Assembly: GCA_029379385.1 (NCBI GenBank)
Contig: CM055618.1
Coordinates: forward strand, 9,992,134-10,056,133
Source: Quillaja saponaria
Lineage: Eukaryota; Streptophyta; Magnoliopsida; Fabales; Quillajaceae
Direction: 5' to 3'
DNA: 64,000 bases
Numbering within the stretch: the first letter of the stretch is position 1; every line of letters starts with the position of its first letter. The notes beneath the pieces were generated by a model. It saw only the letters and a program-made list of their open reading frames with translations. It was not told the origin of the DNA and did no database searches. A program made the translations under genes and the position numbers. This document shows positions 50,206 to 61,350 of this stretch, piece after piece.

Positions 50206-50355
50206 ACTCCTTACAGTATTTCACCTTGTTTACTCTGATTATAGTGACTTTGGCATCAAAGTTTTTCCAAATCCAGAGAACCGTCCTCTCCACATCTTGC
50301 AAGTCAGATTGCCATGTGGAGGACAACTCAACTGGTCAAATCTAGTCTTAACACC

Positions 50356-50867
50356 TATTATAGATATTTTACCATGTGAATTCAGAGCATAATTTGAAAG
50401 GAGAAAGGGCTACCTTGTAAAATGAAAAAAGTATTTCATATTCATCTTCTTAAGAGAACAACTCCAATTTTTTTTTCTTCTTCAATATTCTTGGTGTGAC
50501 CAATGTGATGTAACAAAGAACCACTAACATTCTTTAGATTTTTATGTTTCTTGTGATAAAAAATAGCTACTTTCTAGTGTACCCAACAAGAAAGAAAATG
50601 GTAGCATACGTACCCAACAAAGAAGGAAAAGGCAATATGCCAAAGTAATGTTTTAAATGTGGATCTTTTTTAAGAATTGGATTTCCAAGCTCATTTACTT
50701 CAAATGAAAAAAATGAAAGTAGAAGATTAAAAACTAGCAGAAAAAGTTAGGCATTCTCAAGTATTCAAGGAGGCAGAGCCTTACATAGCATCATGAAGGA
50801 GAAGGTTCCTCTAATTCTTGCAACATTGTGTGGTTAGGATGACAAAATGGGCTTTTCAATTCTCTGA
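50356..50867. other. Spacer without recognised features
   Basis: AT-rich, no gene seen. The right end may be the 3' UTR side of the MATE last exon at 50868-50930. Confidence 0.5.
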
Positions 50868-50930
50868 TTACATCAGTTCACTGCCTTTTGGAAATTCTCC
50901 CTCAAATAACCTCTGTCTCGCCTTACTTGC
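50868..50930 (-). pseudogene. DTX: Isolated MATE last exon (minus strand)
   Basis: After a good acceptor (AATGCAG on the minus strand) it reads ASKARQRLFEGEFPKGSELM and a stop, the usual C-terminal tail of a DTX protein. The upstream exons that should lie to the right are missing: the next MATE sequence (51049) is on the opposite strand. So it is a gene remnant, and a distinct subtype from the tails of A, B, C and D. Confidence 0.75.
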
Positions 50931-51048
50931 CTGCATTAACAAAACCACACTGTTAAAGATGTAACACTCAATTATGCGCTCAATTCTACTATTAACCCAT
51001 GTGCTTAACTTAAACTATGTGCTTGATGACACAATAATCATAAAGATC

Positions 51049-51426
51049 GGGGCTTATGTCAATCTTGGGGCATATTTTGCTGAAATATTAGTTTCTGGGT
51101 GCAGCTGAGAGGAAAGGATCTCTGGATTGGCATATAATTTGGTGCTTTGGTGCAAATAGTTATCCTTTCTATCATAATAAGTTGTATAAATTGGGAAGAA
51201 CAAGTATGTCTTTTAGTCTTTTAAGGCCACGCCTAAAATCTACTTGTCTCTGCTTGGTTGACAAGAAACATAGTAATACATGAAAAGCTTATTTTCTTTC
51301 TTTCTCTCTTCATTTTTCTTCTTCTTCTTCTTCTTTTTAAACTGTGCAGCTTTGTTAATGTAGGCTCATAAAGCAAGAAAAAGGATATTTGATGGATAAA
51401 TTCAAGCAAAAGGTGGATTGAAATGG
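51049..51426 (+). pseudogene. DTX: MATE exons 6-7 relic of the A/B type
   Basis: Exon 6 remnant (51049-51204), missing its first 30-odd bases and an internal piece, is closest to copies A and B (ggggcttatgtcaatcttgg; ttctgggtgcagctgagagg). Exon 7 remnant (51364-51426) has an early stop after GCTCATAAAGCAAG... The 3' UTR-like sequence to about 51530 also matches A and B. Exons 1-5 are absent. This is a third plus-strand copy, cut on both sides: lost sequence to the left and a LINE junction to the right. Confidence 0.85.
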
Positions 51427-51540
51427 GAAGAGAATTTTGTAATAGCCAGTTTTGAGATAACGAGTGTTTTCAATTCTTCTTTGACATGTTTAAGAAAGCA
51501 AATATTTCTACTGCTTAAGCATGATATTTCTGTACTACAA

Positions 51541-53668
51541 TTCAACTCAATTAAAATTTAAATCCCAAACTAGTTTGGGTGAGTTATGTAAATCATTTTC
51601 TGTCATTTGTCTCGATTCAAGGCATCTTCTTCAATAATACCTAAAACACTCATATCTTTCTAAAAGACTGGCCCCATGTAAGTTTTGGTCTCCCTCTACT
51701 CCTTCTAATACCTACCACCTGCACCAAGTCACATTTACTAACTACAGTCCACTAGCCTATGTTGGATATATCCAAACTAACATAAATGATTCTCCCTTAT
51801 TTTCCCTTCGATGGGTGCTACCTCAACCTTCCTACGTATTTCCTTCTCGTATTGTATCTTTTTTTGTATATCCAGTCATCCATTTCAACATTCGTATTTT
51901 AGCTACTCCCATGTTATACGAATGTTGTTTATTAACTGTCTAACATTCAAAACCATACAACATAGTCAGTTTCACTGTCATTCTATAAAACTTTTCTTTT
52001 AACCTATTAGAGATTTTAAGATCACATAAATCTCCTAATGCACTTTGTCACTTCATCCACCCTCCTTAATTCTATGATTCATATGATGCTCAATTGCACC
52101 ATTTTTTTCTATAGAAATGAACCCAAATACCTACACACCTTTTTCGTAGGGATTACTTAACTATCCAAAATTATTTCAATTGAGCCTTTTTTAGTAGGAT
52201 TGGTTTTCGTCAGAATTAAGATCTTTAAATTCTAATGCGCTCCTCCATAGTTATAGTTTAGAATTTAGCTCTATAGTTTCATCTACTAACACTATGTAAT
52301 TGGCAAACAACATGCTCCAACATACTCTTTCTTCATTTATCGGGCATTTTCTTGGTCACTAAGATCTTGTTAAAAACATTTGTGAGCCAAGTCACTCTAA
52401 CATCTCCTAAGCATCTCCAAACTTCTATATGGATACCATCCGATCCCATTACCTTCCCACTTTTCATCTTTTGAATAGTTTCTTTAACCTCATGTGTTTT
52501 AATTCGACGAACAAATATACGATTCATATCATTGAAGGCGTCATCTAATTCTCCAACAATAATATCAGAATCTCTATTAAATAAGGTATCGAAATAAGTT
52601 TGCCATCTTTCATTGATATCATCTTCCTTAACTAAAACCTTTTTCCACTTATCTTTGATGCACTTCTACGAGTTAATCTCTAGTTCTTCTATCTCTTTGT
52701 TTGGCAAGCCTATAAATATCCTTCTCTCAATCCTTTGTCTATAACTTTTGGTAAAATCTTTCACAAGCCTTGTCTCTAGCTTCCCTAACCGCATTCTTAT
52801 CATATTTTTTAGCTTGTCTAAAACACTCATAATTATCCTCATTTCTACACTCGTGTAATCTTTTATAACACTTTTTTTCTTTTTCTTTTTTTAATTGCTT
52901 GTTAAACTTTTTCATTCTACCACCATGCCTTTTTAGTTGGTGGTTCATGTCCTTTACTTTCTCCTAACATCTCTCTAGCCGTATTTCTAATACAACCTGT
53001 CATCTTATCCTCAACCCTGTTAGGCTTCTCTGTAATCAATGAATCGCTGTGTAACATTTTTTTCTGAAAAAAGGGTAATTTTTTCTCCATTCAAGTTTCA
53101 CCATGTATTCTTACTACTCTTATTACACCTGAGCTTTTTCTTCTAACGCTCAAACAAACATCAACAACCAAAAATTTGTGTTGAGACACTAAACATGTGT
53201 TGGGTATAACTTTACAATCCTTATAAGGCATTCTATAAACCTTCCTAATCAGAATAAAATCTAATTGGCTCTTATTAGGTCCATTACTAAAGGTGACTAA
53301 TTGCGATTATCTTTTCTTAAAAAAAGTGTTGGCTAGAATCAAGTTGTATGCAACTGCAAAATCCAAAATAGACTCTTCACCCTCATTAAAAGCCTCATCG
53401 CCTATCATTAATTTCACTAAAATTATTCTATCACATTTTCTTTTGATTTCAACAACTTCGTCCTTTAAATTTCCATCTACAATAATTGCAATTCCATTTC
53501 TATTTCTATTCTTATCAGTATACCACATTTGTACCCCGTTCTCTCTATCTTTCTAGCATTTTCTCATACCTACTTAGTTTCTTGCAAACAAACTACATTG
53601 ACTCTCCTTCTACTTATGGTATCTACTAACTCTCTCAATTTACCCGTAAGAGTCCCTACGTTCTAAAA
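51541..53668 (-). mobile_element. RTE-type LINE, copy 1, degenerate
   Basis: Minus-strand pieces in order: endonuclease part (about 53530-53340: NGIAIIVDGNLKDEVVEIKR, DRIILVKLMIGDEAF), a linker (52950-52740), the start of the reverse transcriptase (52527-52333: KMKSGKVMGSDGIHIEVWRC), then a jump to the catalytic region (about 52330-52200: SMLFANYIVLVDET) and the C-terminal region (52100-51860: HRIKEGWMKWQSALG in broken frames). The normal FADD motif reads FANY, so this copy is catalytically dead. A piece of RT of several hundred bases is deleted near 52325. Its right junction (aatcagagaggatatcaaac) is the same as in copy 2. Confidence 0.85.
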
Positions 53669-53918
53669 AATAATCAGAGAGGATATCAAACCCTTTGAGG
53701 ATACAAATAATCTTGTTTTCAAGAAAACTAATCCAAGCCATACAAACTGCCTTTTCTTCATCCTCGTAAAATCTCAAATACATTAGGGGACTCCAAAAAA
53801 TCACAAAATTAGCATACCTTTTTAAAAAAAATTGATTTGTTATTCCAAAATCACTTATACCACAAAAGAAAAAAAAATGCATAGATAGATTGGTTCAGAA
53901 ATTTACCAGTTGCTCAAA
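53669..53918. repeat. Shared 3' flank of the minus-strand MATE relics
   Basis: Nearly the same sequence occurs at 59320-59588 and, more diverged, after copies A and B (27370-27600 and 32170-32400). Non-coding. Confidence 0.75.
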
Positions 53919-54871
53919 TTAACTCAGTTCCTGCTGAACGACTTCACCCAAATAGCCTTCCCTACCCTCACTTGCCTGCAAACTGAGACAATCCAGAAAT
54001 AAGAATCCATAAAACAGGAAGAATTATGAACAAAAGTGCTGCAGTCTCTCAAAAAAGTTAAATAGTTTGAGATGCCAAGTTTCTAATCAATGAAAGGATA
54101 ACTTTTCAATTTTAAACTATATCCAATGACATTATAGGCAGACAGGGTCTAGGTTGACTGTAAGGATAATTTTGAATTTTCTTTGACTTCTGAAAGCCAA
54201 GATGTTGAACAAGTTACTCACTTAAACCATCTTGGCATGTTAAGCAGAGCAAATAAAATAAAACGGCATGCAAATACAGAGCTTTAAAGACAGGAAGCAG
54301 AGGGAAAACCGGTTTTTCCCTGTCTGTACAGCTTGTTATGATAGAGACAAGAACCGTGACAAAAATCACCGATTTGTATTCCAATGCAGGGGCCATTTCC
54401 TCTCAACAGTACCCAGAAACCCAATATGGCAACAGTTGGAATTTCACAAAGATAGAATCCCAAAAGGTTCCAATATGCCCCTAATTCCTGCCATTCACAT
54501 CCCCAAACAATACCTGATATGACATAGCAATAGAATTAACTGCTCAGAAAACCAGAACTCATAGTCTACGGAGAAATTAGGATCACTGAGATAAAGAGTT
54601 AACCTGAAAGAGAAACTTGTAAGCTGTCCAATATAACAGACAGACAAACCTGAAGAGCCATATTTGTAACATAATCCACCACATGCTTTTCATTGCTAAA
54701 ATGTGACCAAAAAGCTTGTAAGCTGTCCAATGTAACAGAGACAAACCAGAGGAGCTATATTTGTAACATAATCCACCACATCCTTTTCATTGCTAAAAAT
54801 GTGACCAGAGCACAGAAAACATACGGGCTGCTTGTGGATTCCCAGCTCCTACTTCATTTGAACCTCTAGTG
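53919..54871 (-). pseudogene. DTX: MATE relic F2 (exons 5-7 only)
   Basis: Exon 7 at 53975-53919 (ASEGREGYLGEVVQQELS, stop). Exon 6 at about 54513-54310 is recognisable (GFYLCEIPTVAILGFWV) but frameshifted, and its donor is disrupted by an extra base near 54310. Exon 5 at 54871-54604 contains a tandem duplication of about 120 bases of its 3' half and an internal deletion, although [14 protein letters not shown] sequence remains. Exons 1-4 are absent. Not able to encode a transporter. Confidence 0.85.
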
Positions 54872-55689
54872 CTTAACATGCCCACCAAAAAAGCAGAGCA
54901 GGATGAAATGATTTTTATCTGATTATTAAAGAAATGACTGCATAATCTCCATGTTTACTTCATCCTCAATCACTCAGTCCCACCCAGTTAGAAGGGATAG
55001 AAAATTGAGAATTTTGCATTCCTGTTTGATCATTTATTCGTGGTCTGGATGGTTTAATTTTTTTAATGGTTGTCCCACTCATGACTCATGAGACCCTGCT
55101 ATGGTGGGAATCTAGCAATTGGCAGTTTCTCTCTGATGGGCCATAACTCATCAAGGATTTGTTGCAGCAGACGATTTTGCTGAATTTTCTCTCCGGGAGC
55201 TTGGTGTCAAAATTTTTCAAGTACCCAGAACACTATATTCCACACACGCGTATCTAAAGAAAAACGAAAAAAATTTGTTTCATTATTCCGATGTTTATTT
55301 TTTCAAAAAGAAAAATGTTTTCTGTATAACGAAGATTTTACTAAACTGTAATACATTGCCATGTTAAAAGCAAAAAGCGCAACAATCCATTGTGACACAC
55401 ATGTATCACAATCACGTAATTCCAGTATGTTGAAGATAATATATGAAATACTTCCGCAACATCCTTCCAAAAAGGAAGAAGTATAAGAATAAAAGACCTT
55501 AATCCAACCTATAGAAGGTACCAATCTAATATGCAGGAAAACCAATCTCAGTCATACAAAGTGCCCTTCTTGAAAAATGAAGAACGCCAAATGCCACATT
55601 ACTGAAGGAAAGTGACAAAAAGGAATTGGGGAGAAATGCTAGTCTTAGTTGTTCAAGAATGTGCTCTGATTGCTCTAATTAACCCATTT
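54872..55689. repeat. Module spacer, second copy
   Basis: Paralogous to 38546-39348 and 60530-61350. No gene. Confidence 0.75.
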
Positions 55690-57004
55690 TTATTCAAAAT
55701 CTTCACTGAATATCCGCTCTCTTGCCTCACTTGCCTGCAAATTAAGACAATCCAGAAATAAGAACCTTCAAACAGGAAGTACTATGGGAAAAACTGTTGC
55801 AGATATATGTAGTTTAGGATGCTATGTTTCTAAATATTGCAAGGAATATCTTCCTAGATTTAACTATCTGATGAAACTTTAATTAGATAATGTATAGTTT
55901 GATACTAAATCTTTGAATTCCTTGGATTTTAGAAAAGCATTCAACCTTAATCAATATGTTGAACTGGTTGCTGATTTAAACAGTAGGTACTGAAGCAGTG
56001 CTAATGAGAGTCTTGGCTATGTAAAGTAAAGAGCCTTAAAGACATAAGAGATAAGAGGGCAAACCCGTTTTTCCTAATTTGTACAACTTGTTATAAGAGT
56101 CAGCAGAGCAGTTTGACAAAAAGCACCAATTTGTATTCCAATCCAGAGGCCCTTCCCTCTCAACTGTACCCAAAAACCCAATGCGGCAGCAATAGGAATT
56201 CCACAAAGATAGAATGCCACAAGGTTCACATATGCCCCTACTTTCTGCCATCCACATCCCCTAACAATACCTGTATAGAGAAAATACTAGAAATAATTTA
56301 ACAGCTCAAAAAATCAAATACATGGCATATATATAGAGAAGTTATTATCCACTGAAACAGCATAGGAAATAAAGTGTTAACCTGAAAGTACAACATGTAA
56401 GCTGTCCAATATTACAGACAGACATAGCAGAGGAGCCATATTAGTAACATAATCTACCACATCCTTCTCATTGCTGAAAATATAACCAAAAACATGCTGG
56501 CAGGCAAAAAGGGTTGAGCTGATCATAATTGCCTCTAAGACTGTAAGAGTCATCACAGCATAGACAGATATGCGTGCTGCTCGTGGATTCCCAGCTCCTA
56601 ACTCATTGGCAACTCTAGCGTTGAACATGCCAACCCCAAAAAACAACATAGAGATAAAATGATTATTACTTCATTTTGTGAAGAAATGATTGCATATTAT
56701 CAACAAATTCTCTTTGCCCAACATTGCTTAATAATTGAATTACTTGATATACACGAATTGTGTATATGTTGATTCTTTTTTGTACGCACCTTGCTGCTGC
56801 CCCTATAGCTTCTGGTATAGTGTAGATTGTTGTCGTGGTCGATTAAACTGTTCAAGAGAAAATAAAATTTAATTTGTCATACCACTAGGGTACGTAAAGA
56901 TCATTATGCAATTGCAATAACAGATGTCATACCGTTTTCAGAAGATTTCATGTTTTTTTTTTCTTTTTTGTCTGAAACATAGAAAACATACCATATGGAC
57001 AATA
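55690..57004 (-). pseudogene. DTX: MATE copy U2, exons 1-3 deleted
   Basis: Exons 7 to 4 of a gene C/D-type transporter lie at 55690-55734, 56065-56270, 56382-56620 and 56790-56847. Exon 3 survives only as its last 13 bases (56992-57004), which are joined directly to sequence paralogous to the 5' UTR and promoter of gene C. Further lesions: exon 4 is 58 instead of 57 bases (an extra T near 56844), the exon 5 acceptor AG is AA (minus strand, next to 56621), and exon 6 has TGG changed to TAG at 56074-56076 (shared with gene D). [14 protein letters not shown] and GKGLWIGI remain readable. Confidence 0.9.
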
Positions 57005-57489
57005 TCTTCACCCCACAAAATCATGTCAACCCACTTAAAGGGGAAGGTTTGCCAACAATGTTAAATAATAATATTGAAAAAGGAACTAAAAATCTCTATT
57101 TTGTATTCAACAAAACAAAATATTCTACTTTTATTTTGAATGAGTCCTAAATACTTTTTTTCTACATACCTATTACTTTTAATTAATCTTAAATACTTAA
57201 TTTTTTTATATTACCTATACCTATTACTTTTAAGTTCTTATTCTTAATAATAATATTTTAACTTATTTTATTATATTAATTTAATAAGATATTTTACACT
57301 TAGACAAATTAAATTCAATTTTAATCTTCAATAAAATGGGTTTGAATATTTTTATTTTTATTTTATCATTATATGAATTATAAAATAAAAACTTGTGTGA
57401 AAATTTAAAAAATTAATTTCAAGTATTGTTAAAAGAAATAAAAATTACACAAGTCATAAATATAAATCGAGTCTTGAAATAAAAATTAC
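57005..57489. repeat. DTX: Gene C-type 5' flank left after the exon 1-3 deletion
   Basis: Paralogous to 42577-43080 (for example ttcacccc/acaaaatcatgtcaaccc, then gatgagtcctaaat-like words). The TATAAA-like box of gene C reads CTTAAAGG here. Confidence 0.7.
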
Positions 57490-59320
57490 ACAGAGCATTA
57501 TCCTAAATGGCATATGTAAATCTGTTCATGACTAAAACAAATAGGTAGGAGCTTAAGGATGATTCTTGATAAAGAGCTATTGTGATTGGAAACTCTCCAA
57601 TCATACCATCTACAACCCACACCCTAATCATTACTCTGTCATACATATTCTTAATAACTTCTACATATTTGGTTGAAACTTTCTCTTCTTAAGAACCTAT
57701 CATAAAACTTTTTTCGACACCCTATCATACCCTTTTTCTAGATCAATAAAAGCCATGTATATATCTTTTTCTTTTATCTATATTTATCCATTAATCTCCT
57801 AAGTAAGAAAATAACCTCCATTGTAGATATTCCAACATTAATCCAAATTCATTATCAGAAGCTAAAGTCTCATTTTTAAACCCACTACGCTTAATTATCA
57901 TTTGCTAGAACTTTATTATATGACTTATAAGTATTATTCCTCGATAATTTATACAATTTTGTATATCCCCTTTATTCTTATAAAGTGGAATCAATGTACT
58001 CTTCCTTCATTCATCGGGTGTTTTCTTAGTCACTAAGATCTTGTTAAAAACATTTTGAGCTAAATTACTCCAACATCTCCTAAGCATCTCCAAACTTCTC
58101 TAGGGATACCCTCTGGTACTATTACATTCCCACTTTTCATCTTTTAAATAGCTTCTTTAACCTCATGTATTCTAATTCGATGAACAAATCTACAATTCAT
58201 ATCATCGAAGGCGTCATCTAATTCTCCAACAATAACATTTGAATCTCCATTAAATAAGATATTGAAGTAAGTTCGTCATCTCTCATTGATCTCATCTCCC
58301 TTAACTAAAACTCTTTCCCTTTCATCCTTAATGCATTTAATACAAGTTCAATCCCTAGTTCTTTTATCTCTTTATTTGGCAAACCTATAAATATCATTCT
58401 CCCCATCCTTTGTCCCTAATTTTTGGTAAAGTCCATTACAAGCCTTGCCTCTAGCTTCCCTAGCCACTTTCTTAGCATCTTTTTCTAGCTTGTCTAAAAC
58501 ACTCATAATTATCCTCATTTCGACACTAGTGTAATCTTTTATAACACACTTTTTTTTGTTTTAATTTCTTGTTGAACTTTTTGATTCCACCACTATGTCT
58601 TTTTAGTTGGTGGTTCATGTCCTCTACTTTCTCCTAACAACTTTCTAACCGTATTTCTAATACGACTTGTTATCTCATCCTAAACCCTATTATGCTAGCC
58701 CTCCATAATCCATGAGTCACCATGTACATTTTTTCTTATAAAGGTGCAATTTTTTCTCCATTCAACTTCCACCATCTAGTCCTATTACTCTTATTATACA
58801 TGTGCTTTTTCTTCCAACGCTTAACACAAACATCTACAACCAAAGTTTTTGTTAAGACACTAAACATTTGTCGGGTATAACTTTACAATCCTTACAAGAC
58901 ACTCTATCAACCTTCCTAGTCATAACAAGTTGTATTTGGCTCTTATTAGAGCGATTATCTTTTCTTAATGAAAGTGTTGGCTAAAATCAAGTCGTACGTA
59001 GCCACAAATCCAAAATAGACTTTCCACCCTCATTAAAAGCCTCCTCACCTATCATCAATTTCACTAAAATTATTCTATCACATTTTCTTTTGATTTCAAC
59101 AGCCTCAACCTTGTCCTTTGAATTTCCATCTACAATAATCGCAACTCCAATCATATTTCTATTCTTACTTATATGCCACATTTTGTACCATGTTCTCTCT
59201 ATCTCTCTACCCTTTTCTTCTACCTACTTAGTTTCTTGCAAGCAACTTATATTAACCCTCCTTCTATTTATGGTATCTACTAACTCTCTCAATTTACCCA
59301 TCCTTATGTTCCAAGAACTA
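57490..59320 (-). mobile_element. RTE-type LINE, copy 2, degenerate and 3'-truncated
   Basis: Contains the endonuclease remnant (59181-58987: GVAIIVDGNSKDKVEAVEIK), the linker, the RT start (about 58200-58010) and the middle of RT down to an LSSYLFVLVMNRFTYAI-like segment at about 57500-57560, where it stops abruptly. It retains the RT segment deleted in copy 1 but lacks the C-terminal part present there. Frames are broken throughout. The right junction with the MATE flank is the same as in copy 1. Confidence 0.82.
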
Positions 59321-59588
59321 ATCAGAGAGGATATCAAACCCTATGAGAATACAAATAATCTAGTTTCAACAAAATTAATCCAAGCCATGCAAACTGCCTT
59401 TTCTTCATCCTCATAAAATCTTAAATACATTAGGGGCTTCAAAAAATCGCAAAATTAGCTCACCTTGTTAAAAAATTTGACTGTTAGTCCAAAATCACTT
59501 GTCCCACAAAAGAAAAAAGAATGCACAGATGGATTGGTTGAGAAATATACCCGGTTGCTCAAATTAACTCAGTTGCTGCTGAAGGACT
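59321..59588. repeat. Shared 3' flank of the relics, second module
   Basis: Close copy of 53669-53918. Non-coding. Confidence 0.75.
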
Positions 59589-60529
59589 TCACCCAAATAT
59601 CCTTTCCCTACCCTCACTTGCCTGAAAACTGAGACAAACCAGAAATAAGAATCCATAAAACAGGAAGAATTATGAACAAAAGTGCTGCAGTCTCTCAAAA
59701 AAGTTAAATAGTTTGAGATGCTAAATTTCTAATCAATGGAAGGATAAATTTTCAAGTTTAAACTATATCCTATGACATTATAGGTAGACAAGGTCTAGGT
59801 TGATTTTGAATTTTCTTTGACTTCTGAAAGCCAAGATGTTGAACAAGTTACTCACTTAAACCATCTTGGCACGTTAAGCAGAGCAAATAAAATAAAAGGG
59901 CCTGCAAATATAGAGCTTTAAAGACAGGGAAACGGAGTGAAAACCGGTTTTTCCCTGTCTGTACAGCTTGTTATGATAGACAAGAACTGTGACAAAAATC
60001 ACTAATTTGTGTTCCAATGCACAGGCCATTTCCTCTCAACCATACCCAGAAACCCAATATGGCAACAGTTGGAATTTCACAAAGATAGAATCCCACAAGG
60101 TTCGAATATGCCGCTAAGTCCTACCATCCTCATCCCCTAACAATACCTGATATGACATAGCAATAGAATTAACTGCTCAGAAAACCAGAATTCATGGTAT
60201 ATGGAGAAATTAAGATCACTGAAATAAAGAGTTAACCTGAAAGAGCAACTTGTAAGCTGTCCAATATAACAGACAGACAAACCTGAAGAGCCATATTTGT
60301 AACATAATCCACCAGCCATATTTGTAACATAATCCACCACATGCTTTTCATTGCTAAAATGTGACCTAAAAGCTTGTAAGCTATCCAATGTAACAGAGAC
60401 AAACCAGAGGAGCTATATTTGTAACATAATCCACCACATCCTTTTCATTGCTAAAAATGTGACCAGAGCACAGAAAATATACGGGCTGCTTGTGGATTCC
60501 CAGCTCCTACTTCGTTTGAAACTCTAGTG
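59589..60529 (-). pseudogene. DTX: MATE relic F3 (exons 5-7 only)
   Basis: Sister of F2. Exon 7 at 59621-59589 (ASEGRERIFG, then stop). Exon 6 at about 60148-59945 has frame breaks. Exon 5 at 60529-60242 has the same tandem duplication as F2 plus one more repeat of about 29 bases ('gccatatttgtaacataatc' twice at 60290-60340). Exons 1-4 are absent. Confidence 0.85.
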
Positions 60530-61350
60530 CTTAACATGCCCACCCAAAAAGCAAAATAGAGATGAAATGATTTTTATATGATTATTGAAGAAATGACTGC
60601 ATAATCTCCATGTTTACTTCATCCTCAATCACTCAGTCCCACCCAGTTAGAAGGGATAGAAAACTGAGAACTTTGCATTCCTGTTTGATCATTTATTCGT
60701 GGTCTGGATGGTTTAATTTTTCAATGCTTGTCCCACTCATGACTTATGATACCGTGCTATGGTGGGAATCTAGCAATTGGAAGTTTCTCCCTGATTGGTC
60801 ATCACTCATCAAGGATTTGTTGCAGGAGATGATTTTGCTGAATTTTCTCTCCGGGAGCTTGGTGTCAGAATTTTTCAAGTAGCCAGAACACTACTTTATT
60901 CCACACACATGCATATCTAAAGAAAAACAAAAAAAAAAATTTCATTATTCTGATGTTTATTTTTCAAAAAGAAAAATGTTTTCTGTATAACGAAGATTTT
61001 ACTAAACTGTAATACATTGCCATGTTAAAAGCAAAAAGCGCAACAATCCATTGTGACACACATGTTTCACAATCACGTAATTCCAGAATGTTGAAGATAA
61101 TATATGACATACTTCCGCAACATCCTTCCAAAAAGGAAGAAGTATAAGAATAAAAGACCTTAATCCAACCTATAGAAGGTACCAATCTAATATGCAGGAA
61201 AACCAATCTCAGTCATACAAAGTGCCCTTCTTGAAAAATGAAGAACGCCAAATGCCACATTACTGAAGGAAAGTGACAAAAAGGAATTGGGGAGAAATGC
61301 TAGTCTTAGTTGTTCAAGAATGTGCTCTGGTTGCTCTAATTAACCCATTT
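60530..61350. repeat. Module spacer, third copy
   Basis: Paralogous to 38546-39348 and 54872-55689, closest to the latter. No gene. Confidence 0.75.

Larger units (their letters stand above)
45808..50355 (+). mobile_element. Non-coding LTR retroelement, LTR-leader-interior-LTR-leader
   Basis: LTR 1 (45808-46115) begins TGACAATGCAGGATTGTATC and ends TTGACA, directly followed by TTGGTATCAGAG (46116-46127), the initiator-Met tRNA primer site. LTR 2 begins at 48225 (TGATAATACAGGATTATATC), is interrupted at 48469-50205, and ends at about 50242. After LTR 2 the primer-site/leader region appears again (tttggcatcaaag to about 50355, paralogous to 46116-46215). The 2.1-kb interior has no gag or pol. 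A second leader after the downstream LTR implies a tandem or recombined element rather than a single simple insertion. Confidence 0.72.

Noticed and set aside
51811..52002. Plus-strand ORF rich in Ser/Phe
   Set aside because: Antisense of the RTE LINE C-terminal region.
56113..56301. Plus-strand 62-codon ORF repeated at 61776-61964
   Set aside because: Antisense shadow of MATE exon 6. The repetition simply reflects the duplicated gene.
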